This document shows positions 17,274 through 28,610 of a DNA stretch of 64,000 nt, piece after piece (positions within the stretch are counted from its first letter, which is position 1; each line of letters begins with the position of its first letter). The stretch is from the NCBI GenBank assembly GCA_963810305.1, contig CAWEMY010000007.1, positions 124,001 to 188,000 of the forward strand. The letters run 5' to 3'. The notes beneath the pieces were generated by a model. The model did no database searches and had not been told where the DNA came from. It saw only the letters and a list, made by a program, of their open reading frames with translations. Both the position numbers and the translations under genes were made by a program. Origin of the DNA: JACDCA01 sp963810305. Lineage in GTDB: Bacteria; Acidobacteriota; Vicinamibacteria; Vicinamibacterales; 2-12-FULL-66-21.

Positions 17274-18125
17274 ATGCCACCGCCCGATCCCGCGCACGTC
17301 ACTGGCATCATCGTCGTGAGCATGATGATTGCGGGAGCCGTGGCAGGATCCCTCGGCGCGCTGCTCGGCATCGGCGGAGGAGTTTTTCTCATTCCCCTCC
17401 TGAACGTCGGTCTGGGCGTGCCGCTGAAGACCGCCTCCGGCATCAGCCTGATGACCGTGATCGCCACGTCGAATGCCGTCGCCACGAACGAGTCGGCCCG
17501 GAGATTCATCAACGCCCGCCTTGGGATGCTCCTGCAGGTCGTCGCGGTTGCCGGAGGTCTTTTCGGTGCGCTCGTCGTCCAGGGGCTTGCGGTCCGGACG
17601 CTGTACGTCATTCTCGCGACGGTCACCGCAGTGATCGCCGGCGTCATGCTGACGCGGCTCGACCGGCGCAACGTGATACTCGATCCCTCAGCGCAGACCG
17701 GCGCGCTCGGCGGGCGCTATTACGAGGAGGAAAGCGGGCGCGAGGTGGTCTACCGCGTCCGGCGGCTGCCCGCCGCGCTCGGCGTCTCGCTCGGCAGCGG
17801 CATCATCTCCGGACTGCTCGGCATCGGTGGCGGGATCCTGCAGGTTCCGGCGCTCAACGCGTGGTGCGGCGTGCCGATGCGGGCGGCGGCCGCCACCACG
17901 GCCACGCTGATCGGCGTCACCGCCCTGGGCTCGGCGCCCATCTACTACGCGCGCGGCCAGATCATTGCGCCGCTCGCGGCGGCAGCCGTTCTTGGCGTGC
18001 TCGCCGGATCCAGGGTGGGCATGTGGTACGCAGCGCGAGCGAACGCCCGCGCGCTGAAGCTATTGATGGCAGGCGTCCTCGGCGCCGTCGCCGTCATCTA
18101 TTTTTACCGGAGCGTCACAGCGTAA
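17274..18125 (+). CDS. Sulfite/anion exporter, TauE/SafE (DUF81) family
   Basis: 283 residues with two internally repeated halves. Each half begins with a glycine-rich helix (LGALLGIGGGVFLIPLLN and SGLLGIGGGILQVPALN), the family hallmark. About eight membrane helices are predictable, with a soluble insertion around residues 125-160. The ATG at 17274 was chosen because the first membrane segment follows 10 residues later; an upstream open stretch is antisense to the neighbouring gene. It starts 42 bases from the divergent persulfide-dioxygenase gene. Family members carry sulfite, sulfoacetate or related anions; the neighbourhood supports a sulfur oxyanion. Confidence 0.87.
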   Translation: MPPPDPAHVTGIIVVSMMIAGAVAGSLGALLGIGGGVFLIPLLNVGLGVPLKTASGISLMTVIATSNAVATNESARRFINARLGMLLQVVAVAGGLFGALVVQGLAVRTLYVILATVTAVIAGVMLTRLDRRNVILDPSAQTGALGGRYYEEESGREVVYRVRRLPAALGVSLGSGIISGLLGIGGGILQVPALNAWCGVPMRAAAATTATLIGVTALGSAPIYYARGQIIAPLAAAAVLGVLAGSRVGMWYAARANARALKLLMAGVLGAVAVIYFYRSVTA

Positions 18126-18415
18126 TGGCGGACGATCTCCGCGAGCGATTCCTGTGGTTGGTGCGGTCGATGGTAATCGCCGCCGGCATCACGCTCGGTG
18201 CGGGACTGGTGCTTCACCTTTCTGAGACGAACCCGACACTGACGAACCGCGCATTCCTCACCGGATTCATAGTCCTGATGGCCACCCCCGTTGTGCGAAC
18301 GCTCATCGCCCTCGCGGAGCGCATCCGGCGGCGTGATCTGCTCACCGTGACAGTGACCGTCATCGTTCTGCTCGAGCTGTCGGTGACGATGTGGTACGCG
18401 ACGACACGGGTGTAG
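18125..18415 (+). CDS. DUF1634 membrane protein
   Basis: 96 residues with three hydrophobic segments (about 12-32, 42-60, 70-90) and positively charged loops between them. The ATG overlaps the TauE/SafE stop (TAATG), so the two are translationally coupled. DUF1634 proteins typically sit directly after TauE/SafE exporters and are thought to be an accessory subunit. Function not established. Confidence 0.75.
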   Translation: MADDLRERFLWLVRSMVIAAGITLGAGLVLHLSETNPTLTNRAFLTGFIVLMATPVVRTLIALAERIRRRDLLTVTVTVIVLLELSVTMWYATTRV

Positions 18416-21205
18416 CGGCCGTGCTGAAGAGCTGCGACAGGGTGCGCAAGTGTGCGAAGGAGCTGCTCGAGGGTGCGAAGGGCTGCGACGGGTGCGATCA
18501 TTCGGTGGGCGACTTTGTACGCGGCAGCGACTGGACGTAACGGACGGTCGAACCACAATGGACGCCTGAGGTTGTCCGGACCAGGCGCGGGACGCGTTTT
18601 CGACATCCATTCTTTATAGAGCTCGTGCGCGCGGGCGGTGTCTACGACGATGTCGCCGTAGCTGTCGTCGGGGCCGCCTTTCTCCAGATGAACGCGCTGA
18701 TGCCAGCAGTGCATCCCGCTGACGGGATCGGGCTGGACCGGGAACGTGAGGTTCTGATGGACGCCCACCTCGCTCCACCAGATCCGACCGCTGTCGGGAT
18801 CGCTGCTCTCGAACGGCGTGGCGCCGTGCACCTGCTTCATCACGTAGCGGCCGCCAGATTCCCTCGAAATCCGCACCAGCGCCGACGCAACTCGCGGACC
18901 GCCGGTGTCCTCGTCGAGACGCCACCGTCCGAGGTGATGCGACATGCCAAGCACGCCGGGACGAATCCCCTCGGTCACCCAGGCGCGGGTCACGAAGTAG
19001 CCGATCTGTGTGCGGACCTTCACGAGATCGCCGGTCGCGATGTCGAACTTGCGCGCATCCTCAGTCGAAATCCACAGCGGATTGTTGTGCGAAATCTCGT
19101 ACAGCCATTTCACCGGTGACCGCGTATGTATGAGCGTCGGAAGCCGGAAGTTCGGCAGCAGGTCGAACTCTCCGTCGTCGCGTGCGAGGTCACGCCAATG
19201 CACATGCCCGGGCACATAACGCGGCACCGCATGCTCCGGCCAGCCCCAGTCGACCATCGTCTGCGAATAGAACTCGAGAAGCCGTGAGGGAGTGTTGAAG
19301 CCGTTCAGCTTCACGCCGTCCACCTCCACACTCGGCGATTTCTCATCGACGCGTTGAGGGTGTAATTGCGGCTGTAGGTGTTGTCCGAGACCTGAAAAAC
19401 ACCGTACTTGCGCATGTACTCGAGCGGCGTCAGGTTTTCTTTCGCCGCGGTCTCCGGCAAGCCGGGCACTGAATTCTCGAACATCCACCGGTAGTACTCG
19501 TCGACCGTGATCTGCTCACCGGCGCGATAAGGGGACTCGAAAAACTTGCGGATCCCGAGCGAGCCATCCGGATCGATCTTCCAGCTGAGGGCGATCCAGA
19601 ACTCGTTTTCTTCCCACACCTCGCCGGGATTCGCCTCGTGGGTCGCGGTGATGCGGTCGCCGCGCTTTTCGCGCGCGACGCGCAGCACCGGCTGCCGAAA
19701 ACCGAGCCACTGGCCCGCGTGCGTCTCCTGGCTCATCGTGTCGTGCCGCTCGGTGCCGAGCCCCATCGGAAGGATGTAGTCGGCGAACCAGGCGGTCTCG
19801 CTCCACGTCGGAGTCAACGCGACGTGCAGGCCGATCTTGTCCTTGTCCTGAAGGACCTCCATCCATGAGAAGCCATCGGGATTGGTCCACAGCGGGTTGT
19901 AGACGCGCGTGAAGTAGACATCCAGCTTGCCGCGCCCCTCCTTGAGGAAGTGGGGAAGGAGAAAGCTCATTTCGAAGAACGCGAGCGGGAACTCCTTCGG
20001 GAAGAGCAGTTCGTTCCAGTACTCCGGCGGCGGCGGCGGATTCGGATGCTTCGGCACGAATTTGTTGGTGACGTGCATGTTCATGCCGCCAACCGTGCCG
20101 AGCGATCCGGTCAGCACCACGAGCAGATAGAGGCAGCGGGTGATCTGCCATCCCCAGAGATTGCCAGACGCCGCCGCGCGCCAGTTGTGGGTCGAAAAGC
20201 GCGTACCGGCGCGGCCGATTGCACGCGCCGCCTCGACGATTCGTTCCTTCGGCACGCCGGTCTCAGACTCAGCGAACTCCGGGCGTGAACTGCGCGTAGA
20301 GCTCCTTCAACGCGACGACGAATGCGTCGAATGTCTCGGGCAGGTCCGCTCGTTCGGCGCGCAAGTACGCTCGCCAGTTCACCCACTTGCGCACGAACTC
20401 GCGGTCGAACAGCTCCTCTTCGAGGAGGATCCTCGCGAATGCCAGGAGCAGCGCCCCTTCGGTGCCCGAGTACGCGGGTAGCCACAAGTCCGCCTTGGCC
20501 GACGAATTCGACAACCGCGGATCGATGCAGATCAAGCGTGCCGCCCCTGGCTTTGGATTCGATGATCCGCTGCGCGTGCGGGTTGAAGTAATGACCTGTT
20601 TCCAGGTGCGATGACAGCAGCAGGATCGTCTGCGCGTTGGCATAGTCGGGAGAGGGACGGTCGGCGCCGCACCAGAGAAAATGCCCGAGCCGCGCCGACG
20701 ATGAGCAGACGTTGGTGTGGCTGTTGTGCCCATCAATGCCCCACGCCTGCAACACCCGATTGGCGTAGCCATCTTCGCCCGGTCGGCCGACGTGATACAT
20801 CAGCTCGTGCCGGCGGTTCTCGAGGATGGCCTTCCTGATCCTGCCCCCGATGTCATCCAGCGCGGCGTCCCACGTAACCCGCTCCCATCGTCCATCGCCT
20901 CTCTCGCCGGCACGGCGCATCGGATACAGGATGCGGTCCGGGTCTTCGAGCTGGTTCGGCGTGACGACTCCCTTCGCGCAGGTTCGTCCTCGACTCCCGG
21001 GATGCACAGGATTGCCCTCGATCTTCCGGACGTCCATCGTCTCCTTGTCGACGTAGGCGAGGATGCCGCACGCCGACTCGCAGTTGAAACAGATGCTCGG
21101 AATGATCCAGTAGCGACGCCGCTCCTTTTTCGGCCAGCTCGTCGACTCGAAATCGACGTAGTCGTCCCACTGCGACGGGTCGGGATGTTTCGGGAAGTCA
21201 GCCAT
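18214..21205 (-). CDS. Molybdopterin oxidoreductase (DMSO reductase family catalytic subunit), three frameshifts
   Basis: The N-terminus (ATG 21205) has the [4Fe-4S] motif Cys-x2-Cys-x3-Cys with the fourth Cys in GRTCAKG. The molybdenum-ligand region reads TNVCSSSARLG (Cys likely the metal ligand), followed by GHYFNPHAQRI and LICIDPRLS. The central part has ETAWFADYILPMG and the C-terminal part has NPLWISTEDARKFDIATGDLVKV, the pterin-binding end domain. The frame changes near 20540 (+1), 20283 (+1 in a G run) and 19340 (-1); sequence resumes without loss each time. The frame stays open to 18214, but recognisable protein ends near 18520; beyond that it reads through a repeat and antisense to DUF1634. 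No Tat signal is visible. With the fused FeS-NrfD gene upstream and sulfur genes alongside, a polysulfide/thiosulfate/tetrathionate-type reductase or its reverse is plausible. Confidence 0.75.
18421..18500. repeat. Degenerate repeat with 10-11 base period
   Basis: The trinucleotide TGC recurs every 10-11 bases (near 18433, 18443, 18453, 18464, 18474, 18484, 18493) in blocks such as GTGCGAAGG and GCTGCGAC. It lies after the DUF1634 stop. It is read on the minus strand as the repetitive tail of the molybdopterin protein frame, which suggests that the tail is not genuine protein. Confidence 0.5.
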
Positions 21206-21212
21206 GTGATCG

Positions 21213-21256
21213 TCGACTGCAGATTGCGCGATTGCGGATTGCGCGGATTGCAGATT
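21213..21256. repeat. GATTGCG short tandem repeat
   Basis: Units of mostly seven bases (GCAGATT, GCGCGATT, GCGGATT, GCGCGGATT, GCAGATT) lie just upstream of the molybdopterin oxidoreductase start. The remaining sequence to 21346 shows no gene. Confidence 0.6.
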
Positions 21257-21346
21257 GCGATACGTCGGTGCGCAGATCGCCAGTTCAGCAGATCAGCAAT
21301 CCGTCACGTCGCACTCGCGCGTCCCCGTCGCCCAATCAGCGCCTCT

Positions 21347-22864
21347 TCATGACAACGGCACCGACTGCCCTGCTTCGACCCAGATGTATTCCCAGGCCGC
21401 GCCTCCCGCCAGTGCGAGCACGGCGGCCGCCGCTACCACGACTGGATTGACCGGAAGTCCCACCAGCATCAGCAGCGGGAGCACTCCGCCGCCGGCGATC
21501 GCGCCCCCCCAGAACAGCCTTGAATAAGCGCCGCGAAGAAAGGTCGCGGTCGCAAGCTCGTGGTGGCGAGTCGGGCTTGGCGACAGCACGTGCTCGAACA
21601 TCAGGATGACGAGGTGTGCGCCGACGCTCAACGCGAGAATCATCCCGAGAGGAGGGATGGCGTCCGACGCTGAATCGCCCATGAGCACCGCAACCAGCAG
21701 GAGCGACGCGGAACCGGCAGCCGCCGACTGGGCGATGAGATCAACGGCAGCCGCGGGGCCCTGCCACAGGTCGCGGCCAAGACCCTGAGCGAACAAGAAG
21801 CCCGTGTAAGAAGTGGCCATGATCGCCACGCCGATGGCCGGCACGCCGAGCCAGGCCAACGCGGACGTGTAACCGAACCACCCCGCGGCGAACCACGCCA
21901 CACTGACCAAGCCGTGTGCGGTGAGAAAGTATGCGCCCCACACCATCCATGAACGCCAGTTCGGGCGCGTCAGAATGTAGAAGAACCGTTCGGGCCGCTC
22001 GAGATCCACGATGAGCACGACTGCCGTAAGGGTGACGAAGACGATCGAGATCACCGGTGCCGCGAGTGTAACGAGCGCACCCTCGACGCCGAGGGACCAG
22101 AGCAGCGCCGCGATCAGCAATGCCCCGGTGCCGATTGCCTTGAACAGCAGATAGAGAACCATATCGACTCCCCACGGCTTGGCGTGCGGGATGTCGTAGT
22201 CGACGCGCGGATCGCCAGGGGAGTCAGGATCCTCTACCGGGGCGCCGAGCGGGCGAAGGTGGACCTGGCCTTCCTTGTAATAGAGCGGCCGCGACGAAGC
22301 TTCCGGTCTGATCACGCTTTCTTCCGCGCCGAGGTAGAAGATCTTCGGTCCGGTACCTTTCTCCGGCTTGCGCACCATGAACGCCTCGCGCTGCACAATG
22401 CGGGACACTTCACTGGCCGGGTCGTCCAGGTCGCCGAAGATGCGGCACTCGGTCGGGCAGACGCTGACGCACGCGGGCTGGAGCTTGTTCTCGACCCGGT
22501 TCGCGCAGAAGTTGCACTTCTCCGCGGTCCGGGTGTTCGGGTCGATGAAGAGCTGATCGTAGGGGCAGGCCTCCATGCAGGCGCGGCAGCCGATGCAGGA
22601 CGCGCCGTTGAGATCGACGATCCCGTCGCGCCGCTTGAAAAGCGCATTGGTCGGGCAGATGCGGACGCACGGGGCTTCGACGCACTGATTGCACAGAACG
22701 GGGAAGAACAGCCGCTGCGTGTCCGGGAACGTTCCCTTCTCGACCGTTTTGACCCAGCACCGGTTCACGCCGACAGGGATCTGGTGCTCGGCCTTGCACG
22801 CGATCGTGCAGGCATGACAACCGATGCACTTTCGCAGATCGATCGCAAAGCCGAAATTCGCCAA
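21347..22864 (-). CDS. Fused four-cluster ferredoxin and NrfD/PsrC-type membrane anchor
   Basis: 505 residues. The N-terminal 170 residues hold four Cys clusters typical of PsrB/NrfC/DmsB electron-transfer subunits: CIGCHACTIACK, CNQCVEAPCVRICP, CIGCRACMEACP, and CNFCANRVENKLQPACVSVCP (the last spanning one cluster set). After a linker (about 175-225) come eight or nine membrane helices. The helix-loop DLERPERFFYILTRP and SWMVWGAYF are typical of NrfD/PsrC quinone-binding anchors. In most systems these are separate genes. The gene lies 141 bases upstream of the catalytic molybdopterin subunit on the same strand, so the two make a complete quinone-linked complex. No signal peptide: the ferredoxin part may lie on the cytoplasmic side, or be carried by its partner. 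Confidence 0.87.
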   Translation of the reverse strand: MANFGFAIDLRKCIGCHACTIACKAEHQIPVGVNRCWVKTVEKGTFPDTQRLFFPVLCNQCVEAPCVRICPTNALFKRRDGIVDLNGASCIGCRACMEACPYDQLFIDPNTRTAEKCNFCANRVENKLQPACVSVCPTECRIFGDLDDPASEVSRIVQREAFMVRKPEKGTGPKIFYLGAEESVIRPEASSRPLYYKEGQVHLRPLGAPVEDPDSPGDPRVDYDIPHAKPWGVDMVLYLLFKAIGTGALLIAALLWSLGVEGALVTLAAPVISIVFVTLTAVVLIVDLERPERFFYILTRPNWRSWMVWGAYFLTAHGLVSVAWFAAGWFGYTSALAWLGVPAIGVAIMATSYTGFLFAQGLGRDLWQGPAAAVDLIAQSAAAGSASLLLVAVLMGDSASDAIPPLGMILALSVGAHLVILMFEHVLSPSPTRHHELATATFLRGAYSRLFWGGAIAGGGVLPLLMLVGLPVNPVVVAAAAVLALAGGAAWEYIWVEAGQSVPLS

Positions 22865-22873
22865 GCGGCTTGA

Positions 22874-25800
22874 CTATAGCGTACGCATGAAGGCGGCCAT
22901 CGCCGCTTCGCGCACGGCGATATCGACGAGCGGGAACGTGCCGAGAACGTGTTCGAACTCTTGCGCGGTGACGCCGTAAATCCGCGCGGCGAGCGCCTGG
23001 TGACTAGCGGCCGCGGCGACCTCGTCGGGAGCGGTCGACAGTTGCCGCGCGAGTGCGGCCATTTCGCGGAAGGCCGGATCGACGCGCGAGGGCCGCGGTA
23101 CCGGCAGGCGGTCGATCACGGTGACTGTGACGTGGGTGCTCACTCGCAGCCGAATCAGATAGTTGGCGATGAAGCTGTTGAACATTCCGCACAGAAACTG
23201 CTGCGCGTCATCGTCGAGCGAAGTCTTGAGGCAGAAAAGCGTATGCGTCGTGACGACGCCGGCCGGAAGGACGGCGGCGATGAGCGTCAGACGGTTTGTG
23301 GCCGCGGCGACGTCCCGGTAGGCGAGACGCGGATGCTGGTACGGGGCACCGGGCAGAAGGCGCGATGCGTCTTCCGGATCGATGAACACCCGCGATCGCG
23401 CGACTGCTGTCTCGAACGGTTGAATCTGTTTCCCCTCGACGACCGGCAGGCGCCCAGGTGCGTCTGCGCCGAAGTGACGCCGATCGTCGGTGGCGTTCAG
23501 TTCACGTCCAAATCGAAGTCCCCACCCGTCCTCGTCCCCGGCGGCTCGATGCGAATACGCAAGCCGGGCGGCAATCGCTGCATCGGCCTGGCTCCGCAGG
23601 TCGGGGATTGCCAGCTGGGTCCCGCTGAGGCGTTCCAGTAGATCGCGGGATAGCATCACCGCTTCACTGTCGGCGCCCGATTCCGGGAGCCGGTCGAAAT
23701 CCGACGCAGTCCGGAGCCCTGATCTGAGCGGGACGGCATCGGTCCGACCGCCCGTCGTCATGGTAATCAGCAGAAATCTCAGGCCTCGATGCACCGGGAA
23801 GATCGCCTCCCGGTTATCGATCGAGACGAAGCTATCCACTCGAGTCGAATCGAGCAGGTGACGCCGCAGTTGCGCGCAGCCGTGATCGGTCGCCAGACCC
23901 GAAGGCAGGACCAGGCCGATGCGACCTCCGCGACACGCCAGCGACAACGCGCGCTCCGCGAAGAGCTGATACAGATTCGCATGGCCGGAGCCGTGGAGCG
24001 GGTAGACACCGCTGCCGCGAGCGAATCGTGTCAACCGCGCACCGGCGTCGGCGCTCGCGTCCCGCGCGCCGGGAGACCCGAAGTCGCCGCGCAGCATTTC
24101 CCAGGGAGGGTTGCCGATAATGGCATCGAATCCCGCGTCCGCCTTCCGGTTGCCCGACGGCTCGTAAAACACCTCGGGGAATTCGAGCTGCCAGTGAAAG
24201 AAGCGGTGATGCGTGGCTGCGTCTACCGCGGACTGGAGGATCGGCTCGGCGATGTGTTCCGGAAGCGTTCGTCGATCGAGCAGCGACTGAAATGTGGCGC
24301 GGCTCAGTCTCTTGACATCATCCGAGAACCACGCCGCACACCAGAGATCCGCGACCCGCTTCCAGTGCGCGACCGGGCCGGTTGCAGAGCTCAACGCATC
24401 GAACTGTCGTTCCTTCGATCGGACGTGATCCAGCGTATCTTCCGGCCCTTCGCGCAGCGCGACATGCGACATAACAGCGTTGCCGACTTCAGCTCTCAGA
24501 TCGGTTTCGTCCAGGAGGGGGAGCACGGAGCGGCCGCGCATTGCACCGGACGGTCGGCGCATGACGTCTTCGATGGACGCGCCTGCCAGACTGTTCCCGG
24601 TGCGAAGGTGCCGGTCGAAAAACGTCAGCGGACGGTCGCGGCAGAGTGTCGCGAGCCACAACGACAATCTGGCCAGCTGCACGGCCATCGGGTTGACATC
24701 CACTCCGTAAAGACATTTCTGTGCGACGACCCGCCGGAAGACGGCGCGATCGTCCTCGGTAAGGTCAGTGGATGTAGTGACGCCGTCTCTGATGAGGGCG
24801 GCCTCGTACGCGTGCGCGACATAGCGGCACGCCGCCACCAGAAAAGCGCCGCTGCCCATGGACGGATCGAGAATGCGAAGGCGCAGAACGTCATCCGGAC
24901 TCGCATTCTCCACGAGCGGCGAAAGGGTCCGGCGAACGAGATGTTCGGTGAGCGTCCGTGGGGTATAGAAGCTGCCGGTGGATTTTCGGCGTCCGCCGCG
25001 GACGAGTATCGCCGTCCCGTCACCCGTCGACGTCGAGATGTCGAAATCGAGTACGCGTTCGTAGACGCCGCCGAGATGTTCAACGCCGAGGTCAGCGTAA
25101 GAGATCCTGCGGCGCCCGTCCCGCTCACGGCGCGTCGTCAATGCCAGCAGCGCCTCGCGAACATGTTGGTCGTCGAGCGGCAGCGTGTCGGCCAGAGGAG
25201 CGTGTGCCGGAGAAAACAATCGTCCATTGAACGGCGGGACGCGCAGCGTGCCGGCCCGGCAGCCGCGGTGGGCCAGCCTCGCGATCGCTTGCAGCGCTTC
25301 CCACAGCCCGGGCGAGGTGAGCGCGCCGTCGATCATTGGCCGCAACGCTTCGACGGTGTAGCTCTCCCGGAAAACGGGATGCCAGTTCGGCACCAGCCCT
25401 CGCGCCTCGGCGAATAGAAGAAACAGGACTCGATAGATGACGAGCAGCGATTCGTCGTAGGCCTGACGCGTGAGAAGGGTTCCGGTCGCCTGCGTGCGTC
25501 GCCGGCGCGCTGCCTTCAGGAAGGCCGTCGTCAGGCGTGCGAGCGCATCGTGCACGCCGGACTGGAGTGCATCGCGTACGTCAGCCCGGTGACGTTCTGA
25601 GAGCACAACCGCGCGATCGAGCTGGGAATGATGGCTGCCTGCGAACGCCGCGGCGCGGAGCAGACGCCAGCTCAACGCGAAGGTGACGGGATCCCCGGTA
25701 ATGCGCTCGACGTCGAGCTCGATGTACCGGCGCGAATGCGTGCGCGCGGCATCGAACAATCGCAAAGAGGCGCCGTTGAAGCAGTAACACCATCGCACAC

Positions 25801-26156
25801 CAGCACCGATGGCCCGGCGGACGCTTTCCCGCCAGACGGTTCCCAACTCCTGCCCCCAGGGACGCGCGATCGCCAACGCCACTAACATCTCCTGCTGCCT
25901 GGAGCAGGCCGACGGCGATTGCCGGGTCGGACACCACGGGAACGATCTGAAATCCGAGGGCCGTGCAGAACGGACTGGCAACCTCGTCGAATACTTTTCG
26001 CGCCGTCCATGCAGGACCGCCGTTCCGACTGAGATTCAGCTGCCACCTGAGAAGCAACCGGTGAACCGCTGCCGCTTCTGCGGACTCAGAAGTCGTGAGA
26101 TTCGCAGCTTCGAGCGCGTCGTGAGACAGAATCGTCCCGGAGAGTCCCGGGATCAT
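22874..26156 (-). CDS. Eco57I-type adenine-specific DNA methyltransferase, DISARM DrmMI-like (one frameshift)
   Basis: About 1093 residues when a +1 base near 25891-25897 is removed. The N-terminal region continues as EMLVALAIARPWG in the second frame. SAM-binding motif I is LDPSMGSGAFLVAA, and the amino-methyltransferase motif IV is IIGNPPWEML, defining an N6-adenine enzyme. The C-terminal 350 residues form a target-recognition-like region (VVEGKQIQPF, FNSFIANYLIRL). No clear PD-ExK nuclease motif is seen. ATG 26156 overlaps the stop of the upstream SNF2 helicase (ATGA), so they form one operon. The pairing matches the drmD-drmMI half of class 1 DISARM, but drmA, drmB and drmC are absent on both sides. 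Confidence 0.8.
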
Positions 26157-28610
26157 CTAGCGAGGCTCCGCCTGAGACGCTTGAGGCTCCGCCTCGCTAG
26201 TGACATTCTTGATGACGCCGCGCTGACGCGCGGACCGTCAGGACGGCCGAGTCTGACCGCGACCAGCCGGATGATGGATTCGACGTCCAGGCTCGCGGTC
26301 TCGCGATCGGCCCGCTCATCTGCGTCCTCGAGCATCAGTGCGGCGACGCGCCGCTCGCTCATCCGCGCCTTGAGCGCCCGGTTCTCGAAGAGTCCGGCCT
26401 GGACGAGCGTGCGCGCCGCCGACGGCAGTCCGGCGGCCATCGCCCGTTCGCGATGTTGAAGCCGTCGGATCACCAACGCTTGTTGTTCGCGCGCGGAACG
26501 CATGGAGTCTTCAGTCCGCCGTTCCACCGCCGTGACCACATCTGCCCAGTGCTTCTCGAGATAGGACGCGAGGAAGGTTCGAACTGCGCCGGCCCGACGA
26601 TCACCGTTCCATGGGATATGAGCCTCGAGGGCGACCAGCTCCGAGTGGCGAGACTGACCGAAGGCAGTTCGCAACATCACTTCGACGAGGAGCGTGATCG
26701 ATGGTGCGCGCCTGCCGGCTGTTATCAGCGGCGCGCCGTCACCGACCGTAGCACCGAGGACGTCACCGCGGCGCTGCAGCTCTGCTCGTTCGACTTCGGC
26801 AACCGCGTCTTCGACGAATCGGCACACGCGCAAAGGAAGAGGGCGCTCAACTGAGACCGGGATCTCATCCCCGCCGAGCACCCCGGATGCCACCATCGAC
26901 TCGGTGACCGCAAGAAGAGCGGAGGTCTGCCGTGTGCCGGCCGCTGTGGCGGCACGAAGCCGTTTCAGCAGCGGCACGAGGACGAGTCGTTCTGCCGTGC
27001 TGCGGGCGACAAGCAGGACCTCGTGCACCGCACGCTCCTGTCCGAGCCGGTCGATGCGGCCGGTGCGTTGCTCGAGTCTGCCCGGCGTCCACGGCAGTTC
27101 GAAGTGAATGACCAGTCGGCAGCGGCGATGCAGGTTCAACCCTTCGGCGGCCGCGTCGGTCGCGAGCAGAACGAGTTGTCCCTGATCGAACAGGCGGACG
27201 ACCTCGGCCCGCTCTCGAGCGGACATCCCTCCGTGCAACAGGACGGTCGCATGTCCGGCCGATCGCAGCGCCGCTTCTATCCGCGAAAGCGTGTCGCGGT
27301 ATTCGGTGAACACGATCGCTGGCTGCCGGACGCGCCGCATCAGCCGCAGCAGAACGCGAATCTTCGATTCGACTTGCGATGCGGCGAGCGCGAAACGCTC
27401 GAGGCGCCGGAGCAACAGTCGTTCGCCGTCCGCGTCCGCCAGGCCTGGCGCGTTCAACGCACTATCGTGGACGTTGTCGCTGAGCGCGTCTTCTTCGCCG
27501 AGTGGGAGGAGGAGTTGTGCGTCCTCGTACGGCTCCGCTCCCGCGAGAAGGGCGATGCGCCGCTGGACTGAAGACGCCAGCGACGCCGGGCTCGAGAGCG
27601 CCCGTTTGCAAAGTATCGTTGCCGTGAGCGACGCACGCGCACGGCGATCAGCCGATGATTCGCGCCACAAGTTTGCCGTGTAGCGGTTGAGCAATCGGTG
27701 CATGCGCCGCTCGGCGGCCGTCAGACGGACATGCAGCATCACAGTGCGGCGCCGGGAATGGACGCCGACGTCCACCCGCCGACGTCGGAATTGCACGAGA
27801 GGATCGTCGAGAGCGCCGATCCCAGTCAGGGCCGCCATCTGCACGGAATCTCCGTCAGGTGGGGTTGCCGTAATCAGCACGACTCTGCCGTGCTCGGGAG
27901 GCAATCGCGTGAGACGCTGCGAGCCGTGCGGTGCCGGTCGCCGCGTTATGAGCTTCGTCGACGACGACGATGTCCCAGGTCACGTCTTCAAGGGGCCGCA
28001 GCACTTCAGGCCGTTTGAGCAGATCGATCGACGCAACGTAGCAGCCGGGCAGGCTCCACGGATTGACATCGGCAGGCAGGCTGCGTGAGCGCGCCGACAG
28101 CCAGGCGGCGTCAACCCTGTTGACCTCGAGCCGGAACCGGTCATCCAGCTCGCCTGCCCACTGGCCGAGCAGGGCGGCGGGCGCCAGAACCAGTCCGCGA
28201 AACGTGGCGTCACTGGCGGAGAGCTCTGAAAGCAGCAGGCCCGCCTGGATCGTCTTACCAAGCCCGACTTCGTCGGCGATGAGGAGTCGCGTGCATCCAT
28301 GACGCAAGACGGCGAGGGCCGGCTCGAACTGGAACGGGAAGAGGTCGATGCGGGCTGCTGCGGCGGTACCGACGCTGCCGAAGGGCCGAGCGCGGGTCAG
28401 GCTGAGGAACACCCGGTTCGACCACACGCGCCCGCTGACGACGTGCGGTTCAATCCGCGCCGCGAGTGGCACGATGCGGTCGAATGGTCTCAGAAGAGTG
28501 AAGGTGGACGCCGCTTCCGCCAGGCCGGGGCGGCGCATTTGCACCCCCTCGCAGTCGGCGTACGATGTCCGCGAGACAACCGTCCATACCTGTCCGCGGG
28601 CAGACACCAT
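26153..28610 (-). CDS. SNF2-family helicase, DISARM DrmD-like (one frameshift)
   Basis: About 819 codons after removing one extra base at about 27885-27889. Motif I is LIADEVGLGKTIQAG, motif II is VVVDEAHNAA, and motif III is LITATPP, which is split by the frame change. The C-terminal helicase half contains VFTEYRDTLSRI, LLHGGMSARERAE, LLATDAAAEGLNL and EQRTGRIDRLGQ. The long tail (about 620-815) is helical and charged. The N-terminal 90 residues form a small beta-rich module before the helicase. I set the start at ATG 28610; a GTG at 28649 is also possible. It is coupled by ATGA overlap to the adenine methyltransferase. It probably remodels or translocates on DNA to let the methylase, and any effector, act. 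Confidence 0.8.

Noticed and set aside
22874..28610. A complete restriction-modification or full DISARM system
   Set aside because: No nuclease motif, DrmA, DrmB or DrmC gene was found on either side, so only a partial, DISARM-like module is claimed.
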